The notes below the pieces were generated by a model. The model worked only from the letters and a program-made list of their open reading frames with translations. It was not told where the DNA came from and searched no databases. A DNA stretch of 64,000 bases from contig CM074863.1 in the NCBI GenBank assembly GCA_037501455.1, positions 11,652,001 through 11,716,000 on the forward strand. The letters are read 5' to 3'. The DNA is from Lantana camara. Its lineage: Eukaryota > Streptophyta > Magnoliopsida > Lamiales > Verbenaceae. Positions 44,347 to 57,700 of the stretch are shown one piece after another. The position numbers were made by a program, and so were the translations under genes. The stretch's first letter is position 1. The number at the start of each line of letters is the position of its first letter.

Positions 44347-46775
44347 ATACCCTCCCTCTCATTATACTTATTTGATCAAATTAGGTTCAACCATCTAATT
44401 CTGAGCCCTGGGCCTGCGGTCTGTTAAAGATTGGTTGACTATTAAAGATTTGATTCCGGCAATAATTTTGGGGCTCTCACAATAATTTTGTAACTTTGTG
44501 TTTTAATAATTTGTTGGGTTATATAAATAATTTTTTATGGAAAGTTGTATATATGACCTACAAAGTTAAATAGGCATAGTCAAGACTTTGTAGTAGGTCG
44601 TCCTAAGTAGCCAAAAGCATCAATTGTTTCTTTATGGGTTCTTGTAATAAAACAACAACAAATAAAAAATTATGAAGATTTGATTATGCAATCCAAGGTA
44701 ATTGTAAATTGTAATTGTCCTCCTCCTCAAAATAACACTATATAACCTATAACTATTCCTCACTTTTTTAGCTGATAACATATATATAATAATATAATTA
44801 TGTATTCCACTCCTTTCTTGCCCCAACTTTTCTGAGCAGCCAAGGCCCAATTCATGCTCTTGGAAATTTGGGGTCCCCTAAAGATTTTCAACATTAAAAT
44901 ATAGCTTGATTGGAATTTGGTATTGGGACACCATCATTACCCTTACACTCTTCATTTTCTAACTTCTATTCATAAATATAAATTCTACATACAGATCTAC
45001 GGACAGTAATATAATAGTATAAAAGTTCACAATTCGAAATAATATCGATTAAATAACTAAAGAAATCAGACTAATAGTTTAGATTGAACCTTATTTACGT
45101 ATATAGAATTAAGTAGCGTAGCTCGCTATGTTAACTTAACAAGAGTTTTATATGTATCGAGTTTTAAAATTTTCATCAATAACTAACCAATTCACGAAAT
45201 ATGTTTGCCTTCTGTAATTTTGTCTATTGTGGATGATTGAGTATTAACAATTTATTACTTAACGGATACAAATTAAATTGTCATTAAAAAAAAGGCCTTA
45301 GAAAAATTAAAGAATTTGTAGCAAGGAGCCAAAGCAAACATGGGAGTGTGAGAATCACTCTGCTCCAGGTATGTTTGTGCTAACTTAAATCTGTAACATT
45401 TGAGATTCCAAATTAGTCTCGGTAATAACTACTAATCAAATATTTTATCTTCATTTTCTTTATTAATTTTTTTATTAAGCAATATTTTATATATACGCTG
45501 CATGTAAAAGCTATAGAGTTAACTAAAACAAGAGACAAGACTCAGAATAAGGAATGAAAAAATAGATTAAATTTTTTATATTTAATTTCAATAATATAAT
45601 ATCGACCCACTAAAATATAATACTTTATTTATATATTTTCAAAAAATTATATAAATCATGTAACACCAGAATAAAATATATCCTGAAAGACTATATCTGT
45701 ATTAATGAATTAAACCAAAAAAATGAAGCGCAATTAAACATTATTACATAAATTTAATTAAATTCAAAGAGTATTTTAGGCATTGGCTATTTTTGTATAT
45801 TGATAAAAGTTGTCTCATAATTTAATTAACCAAATAAAGTTTTTTTTTTTTGAATCCAACCAAATAAAGTTTTAACGGTTCACAATGTTGTTGTCGGAGA
45901 TTACAACAACTTGAAACGTGGCTAATTATTGTTTGATTAATTAAGCCATTACTTTACTAATATACTGTTCTTGCTTCTTGAAATATGCATACAACTGTTC
46001 TAAACCTCGACTTCCTAAACAAAGATAATCGTAATTGAAATCCTTAATAGCCGTTTGAATCTAAATTACACATAAAAAATATAATATATTAAAAAGATTG
46101 TAGTTCACTAGTTTGCAAGAAATATTGGGCTCGTTAATGGGCTACAAGGTTTTGAATTTATGTGATTGCGATACAGTTTGTTGTTAAGGCCCAGATTTAA
46201 CCCAATTCAATAATTCGATGGAATTCATTTGGGATTATTGATTTTGATTATTGATCTTAAAATCTGCAAGACTTTCTGCACCCATTTGTGATTTCGCGGC
46301 AATTTCTTCCAGCTCCAGATATCAACGTGTCACCGGCGGAATTCTCTTTTCTGGTTGTAGGAAGTGAGTTTTTCTGGGATCTTTTGAATCTTTTTTTTGT
46401 TATTGTATCTTATGTATGAGGAATTTTCTGGTTTCCGGATCACATTTACGTATGCTTCTGTTGCGGGATTGAGGTTCTAAACTTGTTTATGATTTGTTCT
46501 ACGGATTTATGTGGTGTAGAGTTGAAGCAAACGTAGTTATCAGATGTTAATCTCTTAATTTTGAGAGAATTGATCATTGTGGACCTCTGGGTTTGGTTGT
46601 GTTTATAACCTTTTCGGGATTCCTTGGTCTTGAATTGAGTGAAAGTTGTGTAATTTCAGCTAGCTGAGGAATCATGAGCTGACTACAGTTGTTTGTGTTC
46701 TTTACATTGTGTTGATTTTCCTAGGAAGCTACTGTGTTAGAAGAGTAAAACCTCAGAAACTTGTAGAAACATACA
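44347..46775. other. AT-rich intergenic DNA and ALG13 leader
   Basis: No gene until the ALG13 ATG. The composition changes near 46250, where the ALG13 promoter and leader probably begin; GGAAGTGAGT at 46360-46369 could be the donor of a leader intron. Confidence 0.45.
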
Positions 46776-48112
46776 ATGGGTGAGGAGGATGATAATTTGA
46801 AGTCAAAGAGGATAGTGTTTGTGACTGTTGGAACAACTTGTTTTGATTCCTTGGTTAGAGCTGTTGACACTGAAGAGGTGAGAGAAGCATTGCTCAAGAA
46901 GGGCTATACCCACCTCGTCATTCAAATGGGACGCGGTATGTACACCCCGACAAAGGTAATGCGAAGCTAATTGAGGTTTCTTTACCGATCTGAAACTAGA
47001 GAAGTACATGGCTTCACTAATATGTAAAACAGAGGAAGCTTAAGTTTATTAGCTTATCTGTAAAAAGAACTTGGGACATGCCATTTGTGTGGAGCATGTA
47101 ATGTTATTGTGTGTAGATATTGAAGTTCACACTTGAAATGAAGTTTGTAGCTTCGACTTTTATTTCATTGTAATGTCTGATTGGCGTACTTTATCCTTAA
47201 TAAATTTTCAGCTTAAGGGAGAAGATGGATCCCTATCTGTAGATTGCTTCACATTTTCTTCAAGCATAGCTGAGTTTTTGAAGTCCGCCTCTCTAGTTAT
47301 TAGTCATGCAGGTATTCTAAGTTTTCTTTACACCAAATTTACCTTTTCAGGTACTTTTATTTCTAGGGATAATTACATTGATACCTTAAGGTTTTGCCTG
47401 ATATCACAAACATCCCGTGAGTTTTGAAGAAATTTTCATACCAAAGAATTTACATACATGTGGGTCGATAAGTTTTGATCATATTTTCTTAATTTTTGTA
47501 AGAATCTTATTTTGCCCTTAAATACTTATTGATCAATATTTGAATATAAATTTATGACTATAATAATATGCATTTAGGCCAAACCTAGCTATGCCGGGGA
47601 GTTTCTTGTAATTTGTCAAACTTTCTGGGAAGTTTGTGTAAAGTTAGTCTAATTAGGCCAGACCACAAGGTATGCTAGTCAGCTAGTGTAATTAACTCTT
47701 ACTTCGTTTCGTTTGTGTCCTGATGATGCACAGAAAAATATAGAAACTCTGTTAGGCCAAAGATACGGCACTTGGTTTCTAACATAACTCCCACTGTGTT
47801 TGCTGAAAAAAGATTAGCTCTCGACATTTCTGAGTCCTACTTTGATTTCTTCCAGGTTCGGGGAGCATATTTGAGACTTTGAGACTGAGGCAAACCCTGA
47901 TTGTTGTTGTTAATGAGGATTTAATGGACAATCATCAAAGCGAGCTGGCTGAAGAATTGGCGGAACGAAAGCATTTGTTCTGCGCCCGTCCCCCGTCTCT
48001 TTACCAAATCATTTCAGAAATGGACCTGTACTCTATTGCGCCTTATCAACCCGGGGATGCCACACCTATTGCTAAATTCATTCATAGGTTTTTAGGGTTC
48101 GGGGATAGATGA
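46776..48112 (+). CDS. ALG13: ALG13-type UDP-GlcNAc transferase subunit
   Basis: ALG13 is the cytosolic catalytic subunit that, with membrane-bound ALG14, adds the second GlcNAc to dolichol-PP-GlcNAc at the ER, an early step of N-glycosylation. Exons are 46776-46955, 47212-47311 and 47856-48112, giving 178 residues in a clean frame with GT-AG introns. The N-terminus has I-V-F-V-T-V-G-T-T-x-F-D-S-L. Exon two gives V-I-S-H-A-G, and exon three begins S-G-S-I-F-E-T-L, the sugar-nucleotide-binding loop of the GT28 fold. V-V-N-E-D-L-M-D-N-H-Q follows. Length is normal for plant ALG13. The U1 snRNA gene faces it from the right. Confidence 0.94.
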
Positions 48113-48265
48113 ATGAACAGATGAAATGTAACACGATTTTGATGTTCTTCGTTGTAAAGATTATCCCGCGTTGAAAGGTTTATTCCCTTGTGAAATGTTT
48201 GTTATGAAAGTTTGATCCCGTTTGTGTGTCTTTATTTGTTTCAACGTAATAACAGAGAAACTTTT

Positions 48266-48355
48266 AATTAGGGTTATTTCTCGAACGGGTTCGGATTCGA
48301 ATCCCTCTAGCCACTTGGGGGGTGTGTTTAAAAAAAAAACAAAAAACAAAAAACA
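48266..48355 (+). mobile_element. SINE-like 3' fragment
   Basis: A B-box-like GGATTCGAATCCC is followed by a short body and an A-rich tail with AAAAAAC repeats. The A box is not evident, so this is a truncated copy at best. Confidence 0.35.
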
Positions 48356-48512
48356 TAATAACAAAGAAGCATCATTTGAAATGAGATTATTATTAATATT
48401 TATGAACACTATATTATGCTCAATAAAATATCATTGGTATTTATAAGTACGAGACTAAATTTCTAATTCTTGATTTGAAATATTGCATTTCCGAAAATTG
48501 GACTATGAATTG

Positions 48513-48749
<237 letters not shown>

Positions 48750-49152
48750 GCTGCTGAGTAGTATCCCATTCCTCCAACTATTATTTCATATTCTTACTCA
48801 TAAGAGCAACTCAATAATTTGTTTCCTAGCTTGTGAATGAAATTGATGAATTAAGGTTTCTTTGTTAGGTAAAAGAAAAGAAGGAAACCAGTTTTGTGCC
48901 AAGTATATGGTGATTGTCCCGGCCATCAGCATCAACTGCATGACTTCATTCGAGATAGTTTTGCTTTTACATTCTCAGGAACTAGCAGCCAAATCCAAGT
49001 CCTCAAAAGATATTTATTTCCAGCAAAAATATCTACACAAAGGCAAGATCTTTTCACAGGGCTAGTTCTTCCACTTGTATCCTTACAACATGGATAATGG
49101 TGGACCATATCAATCCATGCATATACTGTGACTACCAACAGTTTCTACTAAC

Positions 49153-49841
49153 ATGGAAGAAAATGAACAAGACTCTGATTGGGAGGTAATCCACCCTCCC
49201 TTTTCCTCCGGTGAAGCTAAAAGGATCGGCGATGGCAGCAATTCATTAGTCATTAAAGACGACTTCTTTAGAGAATCGCCATCGGCTTTTCCACCTGGAA
49301 ACCATGAGGATTTGCCCATTGGTAGTCCGGGGGATGGTAATCGTCAGCTGAGCGAACCCGAACTTGAGCCTGAACCTGAACCGTTGACCCCACCATCGGA
49401 CGGTGGTGATAGTGTGAGGAGGTGGAAGAGGCTGCAATTTGGAGTTTTACGTGCTAGGATTCTGCAGATAGTTCATAAAGTCAGAAAACATGTTGCCTGT
49501 AGAGCTGGATTGTGTTCGTTTGCGTGGAAGGCTGGCGGAGTTGCTGCTGTTCTGCTGGTTGTAAGCTTTTTGCGTAGAAGAATGCTGATATGGTGGCGGA
49601 GGCGCATGGAGCGAAACAGCAGCAAGGAGAATCTCAAGCTTCTAATAAGAGAAAAGGACAAGGTTTGTACTAAGAACTCATTGTATGCATCCCAATATTC
49701 CCAGGCTTCTAAATTTGTTTTGAAAGTCCTTCTTTTGTGCTCATTCTTATGCAGAAAATCAACCAGCTTTTACTCCAGATTGCACACATGAATGAAGCTT
49801 TACGTGCACCTCGGAGGGTTCCTGTTATTCGAGTAAAATGA
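49153..49841 (+). CDS. Small single-pass membrane protein with ATG8-interacting-like motif
   Basis: Exons are 49153-49662 and 49755-49841, giving 198 residues in a clean frame. The N-terminus has acidic residues followed by D-W-E-V-I (W10 to I13), which fits the W-x-x-I/L/V core of ATG8-interacting motifs. A Glu/Pro-rich stretch lies near 67-80. One hydrophobic segment (about 126-142) is followed by a strongly basic R-R-R-M-L-I-W-W-R-R-R and a likely coiled coil (153-188). The tail reads R-R-V-P-V-I-R-V-K. I do not recognise the family with certainty. The layout suggests a tail-region-anchored adaptor with a cytosolic N-terminus; a role in autophagy is only an inference from the motif. Upstream exons cannot be excluded. 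Confidence 0.78.
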
Positions 49842-50430
49842 GGAACCAATAACATCTACAGAATAAATGTTTTGGCTTAGCAATGATTTGCTAAGCAATA
49901 TAGCTGAATCTGTGCTATGTAAGTAGGACTATACTTGTTTCCTCTGTTTTAGACGAAAATATTCTCGACACACACATACACACAACGATAGTGATTTCAG
50001 TACTTGACATCCACATATATGTATTTTTTGGTTCTGGAAATCAGGGAAGATGATGTACAAGTGTAATGTTTATGATCTTTGTTTGCAGAAGTATACTAAT
50101 TAATCAGAACTACACACATAATAATAGTGATTTCAGTACTTCCATCAACATTATGTCTTTCCTGTTTCCTGCCCATTCAAATGGCAGTGAAATCTGCTGA
50201 TCTGATAGATAGATTTCCACAAAAGAATAGCACAAAATCTTAGCCATGTAAACTTGACAAAGGTAAGAGAGAAAGCTGAGAAGCAAGTTTCGAATTTTAA
50301 TCAACTTCATTATATGTTTCTTTAGTTCTATCCATCAATGTCAGGTTAGAGAACAGAACTATACAACAGATTGCCTCTGTAATACACTGATATTTCCAGA
50401 AAGAACACTACAAAAACTCCCAAATGCAAG
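49842..50430. other. Convergent 3' flanks
   Basis: This holds the 3'UTRs of the plus-strand gene ending at 49841 and the minus-strand xylosyltransferase ending at 50431. Nothing else is seen. Confidence 0.5.
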
Positions 50431-51771
50431 TCAATGATGCTCTATGGAAGCCCGGCCTGCACGGCCCGAACTTCTCCCATTCCTTTCATTGTCTCTAAAT
50501 ACCAAAGGCCTGTTAGTTTCATTTCTGATCCTCTTCACGTTAGGACTCAACAGCCCCCTATGGCCAAAACCATACTTCTTCATCAACTGATTATCAGCAA
50601 AGTTATAAGCTCTCTCCATACTCTTCAAACACCTCTCAAGTGAATAATCCCCATAGCCCCCACAAGGCTTGCAGCCCACAAAATGCGTCACAAACGGCCA
50701 TCTCTCATCCCCGAATCCGGGATTAAAGTTCTCCATTAGACCTTCGAATCTATCAACCAAGGCCTCCCAGAATCCATGCAGAAAATACGAATTCTCCACA
50801 AATACCTTATTCATCAGCTCATCTTTCCTCGAAATCAGCAGATATATCAATGCAGACTGATCGTCCGCCTCAAATTCCGGCCTTCCCTTCAAATTAGCAC
50901 TCAAAATTTTCCCCGCTTCTTCACGAACAGGGCCCTTGGGACCCATCGGAGCCCACGAGTCGAGCAAATCTAATGACCACTGGCAATTTCTCAACAAAAA
51001 ACTACCAGTGTTCAATGCAATCCAAGATTTTTGATCCAACAACAGATCAGGGTACCCATGAATAACCAGATTATGGCGATTGTATTTTGATAAGGGGATT
51101 TCGAAAAACATATCGGTGAAGAAGGCATCACTATCCATCCACCATATCCATTCCACTTCCGGATGTGAAAGCATCAGCTTTCTGATTAAAGGGAGCTTAG
51201 CCCAGTAACCTGACAGCTCCTTGTCAAGATGAGCCATATTGTACACAATCTCAATATCATGCATTCTGCAATAATCAATCTTGTTCTTAATCGACTTCAG
51301 CAGATAATAATCCCCAATGGGATTATCACAAGGACCAGGTTGAGAACCCGTTACAAGTAAAACCCTAGGTTTCCCATTAACATGGTTGGGGAACCGTCGA
51401 TTTTCTTGAAGCCACTTCTGTCTTGATCCATCCCAGTTGATGATTTTGGGTCCTAGACTGTAGGTGTCATTGGAGGTGATGGTAGATTCGGAATCACCTT
51501 CATCATCGTCGTCGGATCTGATCTGGGCTAAAATCCGATTCGTTTCCTCCGAACGGGCATCGTTTTCAGGCAGGGAAGCGAGCATTGATATGCCGATGGT
51601 ACCACGAAAGACGAGAACAGTGATCACGCCGCATAGAATAGTGAGCTGGAGGTTCGTGCACCTTCGGCCGCCGCCCTGCCTGCGGCGCCTCACGGCGGAG
51701 GTGGATTTTCCGCCGGCGGATGCGGTGGTGGGAAGAGTGCTCGCGGCGGAGGTGGTCCTCTTCAGGCCCAT
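50431..51771 (-). CDS. GT34 xyloglucan 6-xylosyltransferase-like
   Basis: A Golgi type II membrane glycosyltransferase expected to add alpha-1,6-xylose to the glucan backbone of xyloglucan. Single exon, 446 residues. The basic cytosolic N-terminus (R-R-R-R...) is followed by one membrane anchor (about 41-65), an acidic stem, and the GT34 domain from G-P-K-I-I-N-W-D onward. The metal-binding D-x-D is D213-S-D215 in W-W-M-D-S-D-A-F-F. Other family marks are L-N-T-G-S-F-L-L-R-N, E-A-D-D-Q-S-A, and T-H-F-V-G-C-K-P-C-G. The C-terminus has V-K-R-I-R-N-E-T, as I recall for XXT1/XXT2. A galactomannan galactosyltransferase of the same family is the main alternative; the XXT1/2 type is preferred. Confidence 0.92.
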   Translation of the reverse strand: MGLKRTTSAASTLPTTASAGGKSTSAVRRRRQGGGRRCTNLQLTILCGVITVLVFRGTIGISMLASLPENDARSEETNRILAQIRSDDDDEGDSESTITSNDTYSLGPKIINWDGSRQKWLQENRRFPNHVNGKPRVLLVTGSQPGPCDNPIGDYYLLKSIKNKIDYCRMHDIEIVYNMAHLDKELSGYWAKLPLIRKLMLSHPEVEWIWWMDSDAFFTDMFFEIPLSKYNRHNLVIHGYPDLLLDQKSWIALNTGSFLLRNCQWSLDLLDSWAPMGPKGPVREEAGKILSANLKGRPEFEADDQSALIYLLISRKDELMNKVFVENSYFLHGFWEALVDRFEGLMENFNPGFGDERWPFVTHFVGCKPCGGYGDYSLERCLKSMERAYNFADNQLMKKYGFGHRGLLSPNVKRIRNETNRPLVFRDNERNGRSSGRAGRASIEHH

Positions 51772-52725
51772 AAAATATTAATCCAATCGAATTGGTCTAA
51801 TTTCTTCTCTGCAGTGTGGGATGTAAATGTGTAAAGTCAAAGACGATGGATTGATGATACGTGCGTGCATGTCATCATGCATTATGGAGTTGGAATCTTT
51901 TCCATGTAAACGTGGGAGGATGTATCTGCAATGCTCTGCATAAGATGAATGGAAACAGGGGAGAATATTTTGTCACATTTTGCTCTAACAACCAATTAAC
52001 TACCAAGACAACCTGGATTTACCCACTTTTATAACCGCCTTACTAATTCATATTAATGCATATTAGGTGTTTGTAAATTAATATTTGATAGTCAGCATTA
52101 ATTGTACTTACATGTAATTTTTATGTTTGTTTTCTGATTAATATACTATATTAATTAAAATTAATTAGGAAATCTTTAGTACTACTCCTCAAATATGCAT
52201 TAATATACCAGATATTAACCTAATTACGCTGATTACTAACTCTACATGTTTGAATTTCTACAATCTCTATAAGATAAAAAGGTAAAGTGTTTTGATTTTT
52301 TTTTTTTTTTGGCTTTCTGAATTTATTTCAAATCTAAAATTTTGTATTGTTAGTTGGTTTCGATCTTAATTTTGAATTTCTATTGCTGGGCGGTCTAGTT
52401 TGATTTTTTTAAAATCGATTTTTAACTTATTCTGAACAATTCACACTAATTAGGTGAGTAGTTTTCATGGACTAGCCGGATCGGATACGTTACCGATCAA
52501 TAGCCGAACCAATTCAATTGACCGGATTCGATCCGAATTTCGAAACATAGCATACGACCACATGAGTAGAAATTAGAAACCAAAATTCACAATAAAATGA
52601 CTCATTATTTTTCACAAAGATAGGTTCTTTCGTACTTTGTACTTCAGATCATATAATTAATTTTGTGTTGCATTGCATAGGAGCAAAATCATGATTTTTT
52701 ACTTCATAATTTCGATCCCTACTTA
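51772..52725. other. Intergenic with a transposon end fragment
   Basis: Mostly AT-rich. About 52470-52552 resembles the right end of the hAT-like family at 5117-7213: CCGGATTCGATCCG followed by TTTCGAAACATAGC. No left end was found. Confidence 0.5.
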
Positions 52726-52735
52726 ATAATTAAGC

Positions 52736-53021
52736 GGGGAATTCCCGAAAACTCCCCAAATGATAAGCCCAATTCCTTTTAGCTCCCCATTTTCAAAAAT
52801 GATGTATTAAAACTCAAGAATCGCGTATCTAAAACCTCAAATGATGTATTTGAAATACAAGGAAAAAATCATGTATCTAAATCCCAGAATCATGTATCCA
52901 AATCCCAGAATTGCGTATCTAAATCCTAGAATCGCGTATCTAAAACCCCAAATGATGTATTTGAAAATGGGGAGCTAAAAGGAAGTTTTCAAACCCATGG
53001 GGAGTTTTAAGGAATTGCCCC
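52736..53021. mobile_element. MITE with about 60-bp terminal inverted repeats
   Basis: The left arm GGGGAATTCCCGAAAACTCC and the inverse of the right arm, GGGGCAATTCCTTAAAACTC, stay aligned for about 60 bp through CTTTTAGCTCCCCATTTTC. The flanking 9-mers ATAATTAAG (52726-52734) and ATTATTAAG (53022-53030) match at 8 of 9. The interior repeats GCGTATCTAAA-type phrases. Confidence 0.75.
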
Positions 53022-53184
53022 ATTATTAAGGCCAAAAAGAAAAAGAAAAATGAAAAAGAAGAACAAAGAAATGACGAGTACTATTGTAGTAGCGATGATA
53101 AAAAATGTACCCAAAAAAAAAAAAAAAAAGTAGCGATGATAAAAAGAAATAAAAATTAATAGAAAATAGTGTCAAAATCATTTA

Positions 53185-54727
53185 TTGTTTCCAGGAGAAG
53201 CCACGACGTCGTTCCATGGACAAACTTCTCTTTTTTCTCTCCTTTCCTTGTTTAGTTTCGTTCAATCATATTCTCTCTCTTACCTTCCCTTTTTCATTTT
53301 TATATTTCTTATTTTTCGTCCATTTTTACTTTTATTTTCTCTCACTGTTGCTCTCCGGCAACAGTCAAACTGGAATTCCTCCGGCGGTTTTCAGTCCTCT
53401 AATTTAACCGCCGGTCGCCGGAATTTCACACCGCCGAACCTACGGATCTAAGTTGGACTCGTCTTCTCTGTTTGTCAGAGGTGAGTTTTTGCTGAGTTAT
53501 TGTTCTGTGTTTTTTCGGGTGTTGATCCCGTGTCAAGTGCGAAGAAATTCTGATTTGAAAATCACGGTTACAGAAGAGTTCTGCTTCTTTTTTTGGAATT
53601 GAGCTGTTAAACTCTCTGCTGATTTCGTTACGGCATTGAGTGAGTTAGTAATCTTAGGTTATCTCGAAATGCGAGTGGCTTTTTGATAGGTGAGTTTCTG
53701 GGGATGGCCGAAGAATACACCTTGTAAAGATAGTTATTGTAGCTGAAAGGTATAGCAAACAAAATTCATGTTACAAATTCCATGTAGCTTGAATGAATCA
53801 AAGTGGCAATATTTTCCCGGATGTGAAGTTGTGAACTAAGCTTAGCCCGCTGAATTTCAGCTCATAGAATTGTCCGAGGGCTTAACAAGCTGTGATTCAA
53901 AGTGGTATTAGTTTCAGGATGTAAACTACGACATAGTGACTGAATTTCACATTTAATATCTTGTTAGAAGGCTTAAGCTTTCTGGCAGACTTACTATTTT
54001 TTATGGGATCCATTCCCTAAATTGGAGTTGGCGATTGGGTCTGTATTTACAAACTGAGCGTGTGCTGCATGGTTTCAATAATTATCTGGAATCTCATACA
54101 ATGATCAGTAGTAGTACATCAGCCTGCATCTGTAACTGCCTGATATATGAAGGACTAATTCATTTTGGTATGAGTGGATGATGGATCAGTCTATCAAAAA
54201 TGCAATTGTGGAAATACTTGTTTTTTGTTTGATTATATTATCATATTTCCGTGATACTATTCCATGGAAATGTGTGTCTGGAAGCATGGTTACATAGTCT
54301 CAGTAGAGCATGATGGAACATTATCTTACCATGTCATTTCGCTATAGCAACCAATGTAAGTTTTGAATGATGGAGAACGAATGCACTGTTGTTACTGCAC
54401 TTAGGTTTCTATGTAATCATTATGTTTGATACTTAATAGTGTACTACATTTGATTAATATGTTGTTCCATTTGGAAACCATCAATGCTATATGGGAAATA
54501 TATATGCCAATACCCTTGCTCTACGGTCCACAACTGTTTGTGGAACTTTAGTTCGCGTTTCCTGTGTTTTCGAAAGGGTGCTATTCTTGACTGCCGAATC
54601 TTCACATTATAATCCAAACATTTACTTTGCAGGATTTTTCTGGACCCCTAGTTGGCTTCTTTGGCTTGGCTCCCTCGGTAGCTGCTTCTGACTACTTCTG
54701 GAAGTTACAATTTCCTTCAATTTAGTC
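53185..54727 (+). other. GNOM leader with a 5'UTR intron
   Basis: A CT-rich, promoter-proximal stretch (53220-53345) leads to CAGAG|GTGAGT at 53481. TTTACTTTGCAG ends at 54632. An intron 53481-54632 in the leader is inferred; long leader introns are common in this gene type. Confidence 0.6.
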
Positions 54728-57700
54728 ATGGGACGTTTAAGGCTACAGTCTAACATCAAGGCAATCGAAGAGGAACCAGAAGATTGTGAAGTCACCTCTT
54801 CCAATAAGGCTGCCTTGGAATGTATGATTAATTCGGAGATTGGAGCCGTGTTGGCAGTCATGAGGAGGAATGTGAGATGGGGAGGTCGTTATGTATCTGG
54901 TGATGATCAGTTGGAGCATGCTCTCATTCAATCCCTTAAAACATTAAGAAGACAAATATTTTCATGGCAAAATGAGTGGCAATCAGTCAACCCTTCCTTG
55001 TATCTCCAGCCGTTTCTTGATGTAATTCGATCAGATGAAACCGGTGCACCAATTACTGGTGTTGCATTGTCCTCTGTTTACAAGATTTTGACTCTTGATG
55101 TGCTGGATGTAAATACTGTCAATCTTGAAGATGCCATGAATATGGTAGTTGATGCTGTTACCAGCTGCAGATTTGAGGTAACTGACCCTGCATCTGAAGA
55201 AGTCGTATTAACCAAGATACTTCAGGTTCTTTTGGCTTGCATGAAAAGTAAAGCATCAGTTATGTTGAGTAATCAGCATGTTTGTACCATTGTGAACACC
55301 TGTTTCCGAGTAGTTCATCAAGCTGGAACTAAGAGTGAACTGTTGCAGCGTATAGCTCGTCACACAATGCATGAACTTGTTAGATGCATTTTTTCACATC
55401 TTCCAGATGTTGACAACACAGAAAGGTCATTGGTTAAAGGAGGCAGTACTACAAAAAATGAGGTGAACTACATATACTTCCCTGATTTTCATTTAGATAA
55501 TGAATCTTTCCCGTAACTTCTGTATTTTATTTTTTTCTCAAGAAAAACAAGGAAAAAAACTGGGCTGAATAACTTGCTGATGACTCTTCAATTTTTGTTT
55601 CTCTAGTGAACCTGAATTCCACTGTAGGAACTTAGAAACTCACATTTATATGTTGATCCATTTTTTATCCTTGTGTGGGTGGTTTGGAGAAGATAAATAT
55701 ATTCAATTTCAGGTTCAGATTATTATGGATACTGTTGGATTTGGCAAAAGTTAAAACTATGATTAGATAAGTTGAAATCTTTTCTCTAATTTATGAGCAT
55801 CAGGGTGCATGAGGTGCAGTAGATATCAACTGATGCTTCTAATTATATATTGGACTAGTGTTTCTCATTCGTGCTGATTGAGTATGGGTACATTAGAAAC
55901 TTACAATTTTACTTTGGTGCAGAGTGCTGGACTTGATCCCGATTATAGTTTCAGCAGCAAATCAGAAAATGGCGGTGGAACTTCTGAATATGATGGTCAA
56001 GTCTCATCTGGGGTTTTTAACTCTGCTTCATCTGGCCTCATCAGTGGCATGATGGATGAAAGTAATGCCAGAACTGATAATGGGAAGGATGCAGTTCCCT
56101 ATGACTTGCATTTAATGACAGAACCATATGGTGTACCCTGCATGGTTGAAATATTTCATTTTCTTTGTTCATTGCTGAATGTTGTTGAGCATACAGGAAT
56201 GGGTGCCAGAGCAAATTCTATAACATTTGATGAAGATGTACCCCTTTTCGCCCTGGGTTTGATTAACTCAGCCATTGAATTAGGTGGCCCTTCCATCCGA
56301 AATCATCCTAGACTATTGAGTTTGGTACAGGACGACCTGTTCCGTAACCTCATGCAGTTTGGGCTGTCAACTAGTCCGTTGATTCTCTCTATGGTCTGTA
56401 GCATTGTTCTCAACTTGTATCAGCATTTGCGCATTGAGCTCAAGCTTCAGCTTGAAGCATTCTTTTCCTGTGTAATCCTGAGGCTTGCACAAAGTCGATT
56501 TGGAGCTTCATACCAGCAGCAGGAGGTTGCCATGGAGGCCTTAGTTGATTTTTGTAGGCAGAAAACCTTCATGGTAGAAATGTATGCAAATCTGGATTGT
56601 GATATAACATGTGGCAATGTGTTTGAAGAACTTGCCAATTTATTATCAAAGTGTGCTTTCCCTGTGAATTGCCCCTTGTCCAGCATGCACATTCTTGCAT
56701 TAGATGGTCTAATTGCTGTGACTCAGGGAATGGCTGAGAGGATAAGCAATGGATCGGTTTCTGAACCAACTCCCGTAAATCTCGAAGAGTATATCCCCTT
56801 CTGGATGGTGAAATGTGAGAATTATGGTGATCCTGATCATTGGGTCCCCTTTGTTCGCAGAAGGAAGTACATCAAAAGAAGGTTGATGATTGGAGCGGAT
56901 CACTTCAACCGGGATCCTAAGAAAGGCCTTGAGTTTCTTCAAGGAACACATTTGTTGCCTGAGAAACTTGATCCACAGAGTGTGGCCTGCTTTTTCCGAT
57001 ATACTGCTGGACTGGATAAAAATCTTGTTGGAGATTTTCTTGGTAATCATGATGAGTTTTGCGTTCAGGTCCTACATGAATTTGCTGGAACATTTGATTT
57101 TCAAGACATGAACCTTGATACAGCATTGAGGCTCTTCCTGGAGACATTTCGACTGCCTGGAGAATCTCAGAAGATACAAAGGGTACTTGAGGCATTCTCA
57201 GAGAGATATTATGAGCAATCACCACAGATTTTAGCCAATAAAGATGCTGCTCTCTTGTTGTCTTATTCCCTCATCATGCTCAACACGGATCAGCACAATG
57301 TACAGGTAAAGAAAAAGATGACCGAGGAGGATTTCATCAAGAATAACCGGCACATCAATGGAGGAAATGATCTCCCTCGTGAGTTCCTCTCAGAACTTTA
57401 TTACTCAATATGCAAGAACGAGATTCGCACCACTCCTGAACAAGGAGCTGGTTTTGCTGAAATGACTCCTAGTCGGTGGATTGATTTGATGCATAAGTCT
57501 AGAAAAACATCTCCATACATTGTTGCTGATTCAAGAGCCTACCTCGATCATGACATGTTTGCCATAATGTCTGGTCCAACAATTGCTGCCATCTCCGTGG
57601 TATTTGACCATGCAGAATATGAGGATGTCTACCAAACTTGTATTGATGGATTCTTGGCTGTTGCAAAGATATCAGCATGTCATCATCTTGAAGATGTTCT

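Noticed and set aside
48894..49097. 67-codon frame upstream of the gene at 49153
   Set aside because: The text looks somewhat protein-like, but it has no splice link to 49153 in phase that I can support, and it may be 5'UTR.
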